21,071 bases of DNA, taken from positions 1-21,071 of the IMG/VR virus record IMGVR_UViG_3300050821_003885; one strand, written 5' to 3'. Made by a program: the position numbers and the translations under genes. Below the pieces are notes generated by a model. That model searched no databases and had not been told where the DNA came from. It saw only the letters and a list, made by a program, of their open reading frames with translations. Shown piece by piece: positions 13,765 through 20,873 of the stretch (position 1 is its first letter; each line of letters begins with the position of its first letter). The stretch comes from a virus.

Positions 13765-14064
13765 TTGAAGCGGCTGCTCGTCTTTTTGTGGTGCGCGTTC
13801 ACGGTTTTCTGCGCTGTCGCGCAAGCCGAAACTGATGATGATCAGTTGATGAATGAGCTTGCGCGACAAGGGATTACGTGGGACGGCCGCCGGGGTGAAG
13901 TATCTGCGGCGCATCTTGTGTGCGCTGAACTGGATCAAGGGCAGTCGCCCGCTGACATCGCGAACGCTTTGCTCTTCGAATCGAACATGTCCCAGTACCA
14001 GGCGGGGTTCTTCGTCGGTGTCTCGATCAGGCTTTACTGCCCGCAACACCTAGGTGAGGTATGA
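13765..14064 (+). CDS. Exported DUF732-family protein
   Basis: TTG at 13765 is chosen: GAAAGG (13751-13756) is 8 bp upstream, and it makes residues 1-21 a clean signal peptide (MKRLLVFLW..., ending AVAQA, cleavage before ETDDD). The mature part matches DUF732: DDQLMNELARQGITW, VCAELDQGQSPADIANAL, then a C-terminal YCPQHL, with two cysteines likely disulfide-bonded. DUF732 proteins are small secreted or envelope proteins of mycobacteria and relatives, of unknown function. The 99-residue length is typical. It overlaps the glycosyltransferase start by ATGA. A phage copy could act at the host envelope (inference). Confidence 0.8.
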   Translation: MKRLLVFLWCAFTVFCAVAQAETDDDQLMNELARQGITWDGRRGEVSAAHLVCAELDQGQSPADIANALLFESNMSQYQAGFFVGVSIRLYCPQHLGEV

Positions 14065-14903
14065 CTAAACCAGTGATCGTGTTCGTCTTCGCGGGCCGCG
14101 AACCGAACATGCGACTACAACTACCGCTCATCCGAAGAATCCTTGCATTGCACTCCAACGTTGAATATCACGTCTGGAACATGACGCATTGTGAATCAGA
14201 CGATGCGTTCGTCCGCTCGATCGAAGGCGACCGCATCACTGTCATCAATGATCTCGTCGACCGCGAGGATTTCGAGCAGTTCAGTCTCGCGTACAAGTTC
14301 TACGACACGATGAAGTACCGGAAGCATCTGTTCGTGAAGATCGACGACGACATCGTGTTCCTGCAAACCGACCGGTTCGGTGACTTTGTGGAGCAGATCG
14401 AGAAGCACCCCGACACGGTGCTGTGCGCGCACATCATGAACAACGGTGCGTGCGCGATGATCAACGGCGTCTGGGATGAGATGCACGCATTCCAGCAGGC
14501 GCGCAGAGACCCGTCGTGGGATATCGAACCCAGTGACGTGCACACGTCGAACAAGTTCGCTGTGATCAGTCACGAGTTCGCATTCAGGAACATCGAAGCG
14601 TTGCTCGCAGAACCGGTTGAGGTTGTTCCCGTGACGGATTGGTTGTCGATCAACGTCGTCGGATACAGCTACGACCTAGCTGGTGAGATGAACGCCCGAG
14701 GTTTAGGGAAGATCCGTCCGCGTATGCGGCAGTTCGACCCCGAAGCGCCGCTAGGCGACGAGGGCGTCATGAACCTGTTTCCCCGTGCTGTCGTAAAAGG
14801 TTGTCTTGCCGCGCATCTCAGCTTCGGATCGCAGCATGTCACCGATCAGCAGTACGACGAGTGGCGTGAATGCTACCAGGAGCTGGCAGTCCCCTACGTC
14901 TAA
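14061..14903 (+). CDS. Glycosyltransferase, GT-A type with DDD motif
   Basis: A 280-residue protein with AGGTGAGG directly upstream. It begins with a beta-strand (PVIVFVFAGREPNMRLQLPL). Residues 92-101 are VKIDDDIVFL, a D-x-D metal and nucleotide-sugar site as in GT-A glycosyltransferases. Later HIMNNGACAMINGVWDEM and AAHLSFGSQ could form the acceptor side. There is no membrane segment, so it acts in the cytoplasm. It lies immediately before the protease and capsid genes, favouring a virion protein as acceptor over a cell-wall target. The sugar is unknown. Confidence 0.75.
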   Translation: MTKPVIVFVFAGREPNMRLQLPLIRRILALHSNVEYHVWNMTHCESDDAFVRSIEGDRITVINDLVDREDFEQFSLAYKFYDTMKYRKHLFVKIDDDIVFLQTDRFGDFVEQIEKHPDTVLCAHIMNNGACAMINGVWDEMHAFQQARRDPSWDIEPSDVHTSNKFAVISHEFAFRNIEALLAEPVEVVPVTDWLSINVVGYSYDLAGEMNARGLGKIRPRMRQFDPEAPLGDEGVMNLFPRAVVKGCLAAHLSFGSQHVTDQQYDEWRECYQELAVPYV

Positions 14904-14926
14904 GTCCGTCAACAAAAGGAATCATC

Positions 14927-16537
14927 ATGTCTCCACAGCAACTCGCGGATCGCGCAGAGTCAAAGGCGATGACCGCTGAGATCGAGCCGGTTGAGTCTGA
15001 GAACCCGAATGGCGAGTTCCGTCTGGTGTTGAGCACCGACCGCAAAGACCGCGACGGCGACAATGTGTGGGCCGACCAGTGGCGTCTGCCGCTGCCCGAC
15101 AGGATTCACTTCGACACTGATCACGCGTGGGCGAGGGGGATGAGCGTCCCGCTCACCGCAGGCTCGGCTGTACCGTCGATCGACGCCGACGGAAAGATGG
15201 TTGTCTCCGGCGAGTACGCGGCTACTGATCACGCTCAGCTGACACGCAGTCTCGTCAACGGAAAGCATGTCCGCCACGCGTCGGTGTCGTATCTAGAGCA
15301 CGAGATGCCCGACGGCACGATCGAGCGGGAACTGCTGAACGGGACGTTCTGCGGTGTGCCCGCGAATCCTGACGCGGTGATCCTTGAGAGCAAAAGCTAC
15401 GCCCCTGAGATCGTCGAGAAGGCGGTCGAAGCGCAGGCTCAGTCGAAGAAATCCGGCGGAACAACCGAAGGCCAGTACCCGGCCGATGAAGGACCGTTCG
15501 CCGACCCTGAGAACCGCAAGTGGCCGCTCAACACACGTAAGCGCATCTTGAACGCTTGGGCGCGTATCCACCAGTCGGACGCAACGAAGAATTACAACGA
15601 AAGCGAGATCGCAACCATGACAGGACGTATTCGTAGCGCGGCTCGACGTGAAGGTATCGAGCTGAGCGACGACAACTCAAAGGAACTGGTTGCGTCTCTC
15701 GCCGCTGTGTGTAAAGCACTCGCGCACAACGGGAAGCTGCACACCAAGGACCTACCCGATTTCCTGCAAACCCAATCCACACCCGGAAACACCCCGATCG
15801 GTGAAGACGTCGGTGCGTCAAGCGTGTACGACGACGATGACGACGACTCTGATGACGACGGAAGCGACGCCGACGAACTCGGAGGGGACGATCTGATGAG
15901 CGACAGCGGAACGTTGGCGCAAGCCTTGCATGACGCCGCGTGCGCGCTCGGAGCCGCATGCATGGCGTCGCTGAAAGCTGGAAAGGCTGAGTCGAAGACG
16001 CCCGCGTTGACAGTCCCGCTCCGCGTCGTAACCGCAGGACCTCCGGGGCAAGAAATGTACAGCATCTACGCAGAAGGCCACGACGAGCCGATCGCGTACG
16101 GGTCTGTGAAAGATCTTCAACTCAACAACCTTGTTGTGTCGAAGACCGGCGCTCCCGTCGGCCCCTATCAGGGCGTCGAGGGAATGTCGGGTGAGAATGC
16201 TTCAGGTACAGAGCCCGGGCAGCCGTTGGCTGACGGGCAGCTGTTCCAAGAAGGTACTGCGGGGGCGGCGATCGCCCCGCAGTTTTTGTCAAAGTCCGCA
16301 ACCAACAACGACGACAGCAGTGATGAACAAGCACCATCAGCCGCCGAAGCTGAAACCGCCTCCGCCGCCGCCTCCAACAAGGACGCCGCCGCCGACGCCG
16401 TGAACGCATCGCCCGCAGATGTTGCAGCGAAATTCCCGAAAGCGGATGCCCGTCTGCGTTTGCTCAAGCTGCAAAACAAGAATCTGCAAACCCTAGGCGA
16501 ATCCATCGCAGAACAGGAGAACGATTCAGATGGATAA
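14927..16537 (+). CDS. Prohead protease (S78-like) with C-terminal extension
   Basis: 536 residues from ATG 14927 (ribosome site AAAAGGA at 14914-14920); an in-frame upstream start would lack one. Residues about 25-150 are the HK97 prohead-protease domain: DRKDRDGDNVWADQW, HFDTDHAW with the likely catalytic His, and VRHASVSYLEHE with the likely Ser. Then come a DUF6582-like helical module (about 190-245, RKWPLNTRKRILNAWARI), an acidic run (about 302-322), a block shared with the capsid protein (407-454), and an Ala-rich tail. At more than twice the usual length, the extension may act as a scaffold. It overlaps the capsid gene by 8 bases. Confidence 0.85.
   Translation: MSPQQLADRAESKAMTAEIEPVESENPNGEFRLVLSTDRKDRDGDNVWADQWRLPLPDRIHFDTDHAWARGMSVPLTAGSAVPSIDADGKMVVSGEYAATDHAQLTRSLVNGKHVRHASVSYLEHEMPDGTIERELLNGTFCGVPANPDAVILESKSYAPEIVEKAVEAQAQSKKSGGTTEGQYPADEGPFADPENRKWPLNTRKRILNAWARIHQSDATKNYNESEIATMTGRIRSAARREGIELSDDNSKELVASLAAVCKALAHNGKLHTKDLPDFLQTQSTPGNTPIGEDVGASSVYDDDDDDSDDDGSDADELGGDDLMSDSGTLAQALHDAACALGAACMASLKAGKAESKTPALTVPLRVVTAGPPGQEMYSIYAEGHDEPIAYGSVKDLQLNNLVVSKTGAPVGPYQGVEGMSGENASGTEPGQPLADGQLFQEGTAGAAIAPQFLSKSATNNDDSSDEQAPSAAEAETASAAASNKDAAADAVNASPADVAAKFPKADARLRLLKLQNKNLQTLGESIAEQENDSDG
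16145..16288 (+). repeat. 48-residue block shared with the capsid gene (copy 1)
   Basis: Encodes protease residues 407-454. It aligns without gaps to capsid protein residues 133-180 (16926-17069), 31 of 48 identical. The core PYQGV-x-GMSGENASGT is almost invariant. At DNA level 16160-16209 and 16941-16990 match at 44 of 50 bases, suggesting recent duplication or gene conversion. Confidence 0.9.
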
Positions 16538-18062
16538 GGCCACAGTCGACCGGCGTGCCGGCGAACTGAACGAGCAGGCCCAGGTGGCTTACAAGTCCCT
16601 CGTGGATGGTGAGATCACCGAAGCCGAGTTCAACACGAAGATGAAGGCTGTCGAGGATGAGAGTGAGCGCAATCAGGTGCTCTTCAAGTCCCGTCAGCGT
16701 GCCAACCAGTTCCAGGTGATCGGTAACGAAGACGAAGGCGCCCCGCCTCAGTCCGAAGAGCCGGTTCACGAGGACATCCTTGCGTACCGTCGCGCGTTCG
16801 GCGAGATCACCAAGGCGGCGCGTGAGCGTCACCGCGGTGGTGGCGCGTTCCGTTTCGGCTACAAGAGCTGGCTGGACAACGACTACGCGATGGCTGGTTT
16901 CATGAACCAGGCGCAGTCGAAGTCGACTGGTATGCCCACCGGCCCCTATCAGGGTGTCGCGGGGATGTCCGGTGAGAACGCCTCAGGTACCACAGCGGGC
17001 AGCGCCCTTTCGAACGGGACGTACTTCCTGACTGGTACCGCCGGCCCCGCGATCGAGCCCGAGTTCATTCCGGGGATTGTCGAGATGCGGTTCTTCCCGA
17101 CAGTCATCGAGTCGCTGTTCCCAGCGTTGCCGGTTTCGTCTCCGATCATCACGTATGTGACAGAGACCGGCTGGACCAACGCTGCTGCAGCCACTGGTGA
17201 AGCCGCAACCAAGCCGACGTCAACCCACACCCTGCAGCGCTACACCGAGCAGGTCGGGAAGATCGCGAACTTGGAGCGCACCACAGACGAAATGATCCAG
17301 GACGCCGCATACGTGTGGGCCCTGTTCCAGCGTCGTCTCGTGATGGGCGTTCAGCGTCGCACCGAGGTTGAGTTGCTCGCCGGCACCGGATACCCCGGGG
17401 TCAACGGTCTGCTCGGCCGGTCTGCATCCTTCACGCAGGGTGCGACTGTCAGTGCGCTGAGCAACGTCGCTATCCCGCCGACGATCGCAGGACCGTTCGG
17501 TACGGGTATGGGTTCGGCTGAAACCGTTACGTCGGTGACACCGGGCCGCTCCATCACCAACGCCCTCGGGTCGACGGCTGGTGGACCCGCAGGGAACGAC
17601 ATCGCGCTCGGTATTCTGCAGATGATCACCGATCTTCGCACGACGGTGTTCTTCGAGCCCGACGCGATCGTCATGAACCCCCAGGATTACTACACGCTGC
17701 GTACCGCCGTTGATAAGAACGGTCAGTACTTCGGCGGTAGCTTCTGGGGTCGTGACTACGGCTACCCGAATGACCAGGGCCAGCTATCCGCAGGTGGTGT
17801 TGACACCTTCACCCTTTGGGGTAAGAAGCTTGTCACCACTCCTGTGATCCCGCCGGGCCTGATCCTCGTCGGCGACTTCGCTGACGCGGGTGCTGTCCTT
17901 CGCCTCGGAGGCCTTCGGGTCGACGTGACGAACCTCAACGGGACCGATTTCGAGCAGAACATGTGGACGGCTCGCGCTGAGGCGCGCGTCGGACTCCTGA
18001 TCGAGCGTCCGTACCTGTTTGAGCTGGGTGTTCTCGAAACCGGGACTACCTGGAGCAGCTAA
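16530..18062 (+). CDS. Major capsid protein, HK97 fold
   Basis: A 510-residue protein with AGGAGA 9 bp upstream of ATG 16530. Residues 1-131 are helical and charged, as in a cleavable delta (scaffold) domain. K131-S132 matches the Lys-Ser dipeptide I recall as the HK97 cleavage point; the mature chain would be 379 residues. The rest shows the HK97 pattern: IEPEFIPGIVEMRFFPTVIE (E-loop and P-domain entry), LERTTDEMIQDA, VNGLLG, a TTVFFEPDAIVMNPQDYYTL spine region and a final RAEARVGLLIERPYLFELGV strand. Residues 133-180 repeat a block of the protease. Followed by a strong hairpin. Confidence 0.92.
   Translation: MDKATVDRRAGELNEQAQVAYKSLVDGEITEAEFNTKMKAVEDESERNQVLFKSRQRANQFQVIGNEDEGAPPQSEEPVHEDILAYRRAFGEITKAARERHRGGGAFRFGYKSWLDNDYAMAGFMNQAQSKSTGMPTGPYQGVAGMSGENASGTTAGSALSNGTYFLTGTAGPAIEPEFIPGIVEMRFFPTVIESLFPALPVSSPIITYVTETGWTNAAAATGEAATKPTSTHTLQRYTEQVGKIANLERTTDEMIQDAAYVWALFQRRLVMGVQRRTEVELLAGTGYPGVNGLLGRSASFTQGATVSALSNVAIPPTIAGPFGTGMGSAETVTSVTPGRSITNALGSTAGGPAGNDIALGILQMITDLRTTVFFEPDAIVMNPQDYYTLRTAVDKNGQYFGGSFWGRDYGYPNDQGQLSAGGVDTFTLWGKKLVTTPVIPPGLILVGDFADAGAVLRLGGLRVDVTNLNGTDFEQNMWTARAEARVGLLIERPYLFELGVLETGTTWSS
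16926..17069 (+). repeat. 48-residue block shared with the protease gene (copy 2)
   Basis: Encodes capsid residues 133-180, at the presumed N-arm of the mature subunit. The partner copy is at 16145-16288. In both proteins the block directly follows, or lies one residue after, an S-K dipeptide. Confidence 0.9.
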
Positions 18063-18068
18063 GCAGTA

Positions 18069-18110
18069 GCGCGTGCGCGGCGACCATATAGCGGGCCGCC
18101 GCGCACGCGC
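18069..18110 (+). terminator. Strong GC hairpin after the capsid gene
   Basis: GCGCGTGCGCGGCG (18069-18082) pairs perfectly with CGCCGCGCACGCGC (18097-18110) around a 14-nt loop. It lies 7 bp after the capsid stop. No U-tract follows, so it is either an I-shaped actinobacterial terminator or a hairpin protecting the capsid mRNA from 3' decay. Confidence 0.75.
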
Positions 18111-18123
18111 CTGTTAGCTAATT

Positions 18124-18780
18124 ATGGCGTTCTCTCCGCTGATCGGACCTCACGTTCGCGCTGAGCGGTTGAACATCTACGTCCCCTACACGCAAGTCCT
18201 ACCCGGTACGATGTCGGGGCTGCTCTACTACTTACGCGACACGGTGTTCGTTGACTGCCGTGACGATGTGTGGGCGTACGCGAAGTACATGCGCCGAGCA
18301 TGGACGGATGGTGCGAGGCTCATCAACGTTGAGCACGACGTTTTCTGGGCGCCGGGGATGCTCGACGAAATGTGGCGATGCGAACACGACTGGTGCGTGT
18401 GCCCGTACTCAGGCCCCCCGGATCCTCTCGGCGCTCCACCGTTCGGGTTGGTGAAGTTCAGTGAACTTCTCATCAGACAGACCGAGAACGTTTGGGTTGA
18501 CTGGATGGGTGAGCACGGCGAGCAGTGGCGCTCTTACCGGCCCGGGTGGACGACGACAGCATACATAAAACCGTACTACGGGCTCGACTGCTATCTACAC
18601 GACTGGATACGCGAGCAAGGTGTCGAGCAGCGTCATCACTCCCATTTCCCGCATTCGATCAACACCAGCATCGAAGGACATAAACCTTCAGAAGTCTACC
18701 ACCCCGTTCGCGTGCTGCGCGACGGCGCGATCGTAGACGGCCCTAAAACATTCGACATCACCGCCGTCAACACCCTGTGA
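18124..18780 (+). CDS. Glycosyltransferase-like protein
   Basis: A 218-residue protein from ATG 18124 with no obvious ribosome site. RLINVEHDVFWAPGMLDEMW (66-84) fits the E-x-D variant of the metal site seen in phage and bacterial GT-A enzymes, where a hydrophobic strand precedes an acidic pair and a proline turn. It is followed by CEHDWCVCPYSG, GLVKFS and a His-rich HHSHFPHS near residue 180. No membrane segment. It lies directly after the capsid gene and its hairpin, so capsid or decoration protein may be the acceptor. It is less certain than the glycosyltransferase at 14061. Confidence 0.6.
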   Translation: MAFSPLIGPHVRAERLNIYVPYTQVLPGTMSGLLYYLRDTVFVDCRDDVWAYAKYMRRAWTDGARLINVEHDVFWAPGMLDEMWRCEHDWCVCPYSGPPDPLGAPPFGLVKFSELLIRQTENVWVDWMGEHGEQWRSYRPGWTTTAYIKPYYGLDCYLHDWIREQGVEQRHHSHFPHSINTSIEGHKPSEVYHPVRVLRDGAIVDGPKTFDITAVNTL

Positions 18781-18787
18781 GGACTCA

Positions 18788-19066
18788 GTGAAGTGTTACG
18801 TGAACGGCGTCGCCACAGTAACAGATCAACCGAGTGAGATCTGCGCACCGAACCCCTGCCCCGGCGGGCAGGCGCGTGTCTATAACAGCGGCCCTAGCGT
18901 CGTGTACTTGGGCGGGACGGCGGTGACTACCACGAGCGGATTTCCGTTGGCTGAGTCGACTAGCCTAGACGTTCCCGTGGCTTCTGACACAGTGAATATG
19001 CTGTACGGAGTCTGCGCCTCAGGCGAGTCGGCGACAGTCGTCTACCTCTACCCGCAAGCCGTATAA
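18788..19066 (+). CDS. Small decoration-like beta protein
   Basis: A 92-residue protein from GTG 18788, with GAGGA overlapping the preceding stop. After a Cys/Pro stretch (EICAPNPCPGGQARV) come short strands VYNSGPSVVYLGG, TTTSGFPLAEST, LDVPVASDTVNMLYGV and SATVVYLYP, the pattern of small phage head-decoration or fibre-tip proteins that present a single beta domain. Its place behind the capsid gene supports a capsid-surface role. The family is inferred from pattern only. Confidence 0.6.
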   Translation: MKCYVNGVATVTDQPSEICAPNPCPGGQARVYNSGPSVVYLGGTAVTTTSGFPLAESTSLDVPVASDTVNMLYGVCASGESATVVYLYPQAV

Positions 19067-19107
19067 ATAGCGCTCTCCAATGTTATTGTTGATTCGGCGC
19101 CATTGTT

Positions 19108-19371
19108 ATGCCCGAAAACGATGATCCGCCTTGCATTTCTTGCAGACCGATCATGCGTTCACTTTATTGGCCATCGACCGCGGCGGAGGCGGAGATGTTC
19201 ACCAGGGACGAACGAGCCGAAATCCAGATGTTGTTCTACGATGAGCTGGTGCACATTCACGCCCAGATGCAGCGCGCGGGCAGTTACCGCTACCTGTGTC
19301 TAGTCAACGGGCGCCCCATATATGCGCACAGCCCCGTCGGTAAAGTAATCTGGCACACGCCATGGATGTAG
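19108..19371 (+). CDS. 87-residue hypothetical protein
   Basis: ATG 19108 follows a 41-bp gap with no strong ribosome site. The start (MPENDDPPCISCRPIMRSLY) contains one CxxC. A helix (FTRDERAEIQMLFYDELVHI) and a short beta end (YRYLCLVNGRPIYAHSPVGK) follow. It overlaps the next gene by 10 bases. The role is unknown. Confidence 0.6.
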   Translation: MPENDDPPCISCRPIMRSLYWPSTAAEAEMFTRDERAEIQMLFYDELVHIHAQMQRAGSYRYLCLVNGRPIYAHSPVGKVIWHTPWM

Positions 19372-19556
19372 CAGAGCCTTTACAGGAGACAATCGGCGGG
19401 TGGATCATTCAACGCTGGCCGCATCGATTCGCTGAGAAATGGATCGCATTCCCGGCGCGTGTCGTGTCCCCCGACGAGCCGTGGCCAGGTACGAGATACT
19501 TTCCAAGTAAGGAAGCGGCAGTGTATTTCTGCCGGAACTGGAGCGAAAAGGAATGA
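19362..19556 (+). CDS. 64-residue hypothetical protein
   Basis: ATG 19362 lies in the end of the previous gene, and its stop overlaps the next start (ATGA). The sequence is Trp-rich (GGWIIQRWPHRFAEKWIAFP) and ends with VYFCRNWSEKE. It has the look of a small soluble protein, perhaps an adaptor; no family is recognised. Tight coupling on both sides supports it as a true gene. Confidence 0.6.
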   Translation: MDVAEPLQETIGGWIIQRWPHRFAEKWIAFPARVVSPDEPWPGTRYFPSKEAAVYFCRNWSEKE

Positions 19557-19807
19557 GTGTGTCGACACCTACTCAGCAAAAAGTCCAAGACTTGATCATG
19601 GGTAAGACGCTCGGGCGTCTCGCGTGCGGCGGCAGCATGCACTACGACGAAGCGCACAAGAGCGACTGGGGCGGAAAGCCTGTCGTGCTGAAAATCCAGG
19701 TCGGCGACGACGCCCCGATCGAAATTCCGATCACAGGGTTCGATTTTCGACGCGACCAAGGGCAGCAGATGAGCACCCAAATCACTTTCGTCGCCCGCGA
19801 ACTGTAA
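19553..19807 (+). CDS. 84-residue hypothetical protein
   Basis: ATG 19553 overlaps the previous stop. AAAAGGA (19546-19552) abuts the ATG too closely to be its ribosome site, so coupling is likely. The sequence runs from a helical start (TQQKVQDLIMGKTLG) to a beta-rich end (KPVVLKIQVGDDAPIEIPIT, then TQITFVAREL). There is no membrane segment. The function is unknown; the position after head genes allows a connector or virion role. Confidence 0.65.
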   Translation: MSVSTPTQQKVQDLIMGKTLGRLACGGSMHYDEAHKSDWGGKPVVLKIQVGDDAPIEIPITGFDFRRDQGQQMSTQITFVAREL

Positions 19808-19808
19808 A

Positions 19809-20012
19809 TTGCCGAAAGACCCTATTGTCCGCAGAATAGTGGACATAGATAAATGGTGGTTCGACGGAAGGGCCGTCGCTAAGCAGTCAGCGTACAGGCC
19901 TCTCGTCGAGGGTGAATATGTGTGGGCTCGTCGAGATACGGAAATGTTCAAAGCTAGAATCACACACGTCAATGACGACGAACTGTTCATGCAGCTGGAA
20001 AAAGATACCTAG
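19809..20012 (+). CDS. 67-residue hypothetical protein
   Basis: TTG 19809 comes one base after the previous stop; there is no clear ribosome site. The protein (MPKDPIVRRIVDIDKWWFDG, then EGEYVWARRDTEMFKARITH and ELFMQLEKDT) looks like a small beta-barrel or SH3-like fold. AGGAGAG follows for the next gene. No family is recognised. Confidence 0.6.
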   Translation: MPKDPIVRRIVDIDKWWFDGRAVAKQSAYRPLVEGEYVWARRDTEMFKARITHVNDDELFMQLEKDT

Positions 20013-20022
20013 GAGAGATGAG

Positions 20023-20181
20023 ATGGACGAAGGGTTTGGCTACTGGCCCCCGTTTTACGATCCCTCTCCCCCCGACCCGGCTGAGGGTATGCCCGCGTTT
20101 GTTCTCCGGCCGGTTACGAAGATCACCGGCCCCGGCACGATCGGCACAGTGATGATGCCGATTCCTTGCTACTACCTCTAA
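20023..20181 (+). CDS. 52-residue proline-rich hypothetical protein
   Basis: ATG 20023 has AGGAG (20011-20015) 7 bp upstream. The product is Pro/aromatic-rich at the start (GYWPPFYDPSPPDPAEGMPA) and glycine-rich later (KITGPGTIGTVMMPIPCYYL). It has no signal peptide or membrane segment. The start at 20018 in another frame is not used because it gives no sensible protein. Confidence 0.55.
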   Translation: MDEGFGYWPPFYDPSPPDPAEGMPAFVLRPVTKITGPGTIGTVMMPIPCYYL

Positions 20182-20190
20182 AGGGTGCGC

Positions 20191-20439
20191 ATGAGCGGTG
20201 TGCACCCCACTGTCAGGGCGAAAGATAGAGCTGAGCGCGCAGGCAGAGCATGGATAGCGACTCTTGTCTCTGCGGGGTTGTCGCAGTGGGTGTCGTACGA
20301 GTTCATCATCCCGTGGTGGGGTAAAGCTCTGCTCATCGCGACTGGTACAGCCGGCGGGTCGTTCCTGTTCTCGTTCTTCGCGAAGTTCTTCGGCGAACGT
20401 GGTACAGCATCCTTTGTGAAGGGTGTTGAATACTCGTGA
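20191..20439 (+). CDS. Small membrane protein, holin-like
   Basis: 82 residues; ATG 20191 is preferred over GTG 20185 because AAAGGG (20180-20185) is 5 bp upstream. A basic N-terminus (PTVRAKDRAERAGRAW) is followed by two hydrophobic segments (about residues 22-40 and 44-64: ALLIATGTAGGSFLFSFF) and a short polar tail. Size and topology fit small actinophage holins, but no lysin gene is visible nearby, so the lysis role is tentative. It overlaps the next membrane gene by GTGA. Confidence 0.65.
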   Translation: MSGVHPTVRAKDRAERAGRAWIATLVSAGLSQWVSYEFIIPWWGKALLIATGTAGGSFLFSFFAKFFGERGTASFVKGVEYS

Positions 20440-20873
20440 CCGTCCGCTACGTGATGAACACCACTGTGGTGTACTGGTCGATTTCAATCTTCACCGCTGT
20501 ACTGGGTTTAGTGTTGATCGCCGCACCGGATTTCTGGTTCGGCCCCACATGGCATCAGTTCGGACCGCATTCAGGGTTCTGGTTAGGCTTCGCTTGCCTC
20601 GTGATGGGGTACGTGCAGTCGATGGTGATCGGTATGGACGCGGGTCCGAGGATCGTGTCGATCGTGTACCTCGTATCGGGGTGTGTGTTCTGGCTCGTCG
20701 GTGTCACGTTCGTCGTGGTTGGGGTGAGATACCACTCCGGTGTGATGGAGGCGCCTTTCATCTGTTACGTCGGCGCGCATTGTCTTGCGCACAGTGCAGC
20801 GTTGAATGCGCTCGCTAACCAGCAGAAACGCGACCGCGTATCGGTTGCAGCCGAAGCTGAGGCTGTCGCATGA
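20436..20873 (+). CDS. Multi-pass membrane protein
   Basis: A 145-residue protein from GTG 20436 that overlaps the previous stop. Three clear membrane helices lie at about residues 11-32 (WSISIFTAVLGLVLIA), 46-67 (FWLGFACLVMGYVQSMVI) and 73-99 (IVYLVSGCVFWLVGVTFVVV). A weaker segment (FICYVGAHCLAHSAAL) and a charged C-terminal tail follow. Grouped with two other membrane genes it may belong to the lysis or membrane-remodelling set. No family is recognised. Confidence 0.75.
   Translation: MTVRYVMNTTVVYWSISIFTAVLGLVLIAAPDFWFGPTWHQFGPHSGFWLGFACLVMGYVQSMVIGMDAGPRIVSIVYLVSGCVFWLVGVTFVVVGVRYHSGVMEAPFICYVGAHCLAHSAALNALANQQKRDRVSVAAEAEAVA

Noticed and set aside
13743-13765. Rightward promoter TACAGT for the DUF732 gene
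   Set aside because: A transcript starting 6-7 bp after this hexamer would lose the GAAAGG ribosome site, so readthrough from upstream is more likely.
13732-14049. N-terminal 106 residues of the long minus-strand frame ending at 13207
   Set aside because: They lie opposite the DUF732 gene, which has a signal peptide and a family match. The ATG at 13731 with a nearby -10 element is the better start.
14870-14926. Earlier start of the prohead protease
   Set aside because: It would overlap the glycosyltransferase by over 30 bases without a ribosome site, whereas ATG 14927 has AAAAGGA at good spacing.
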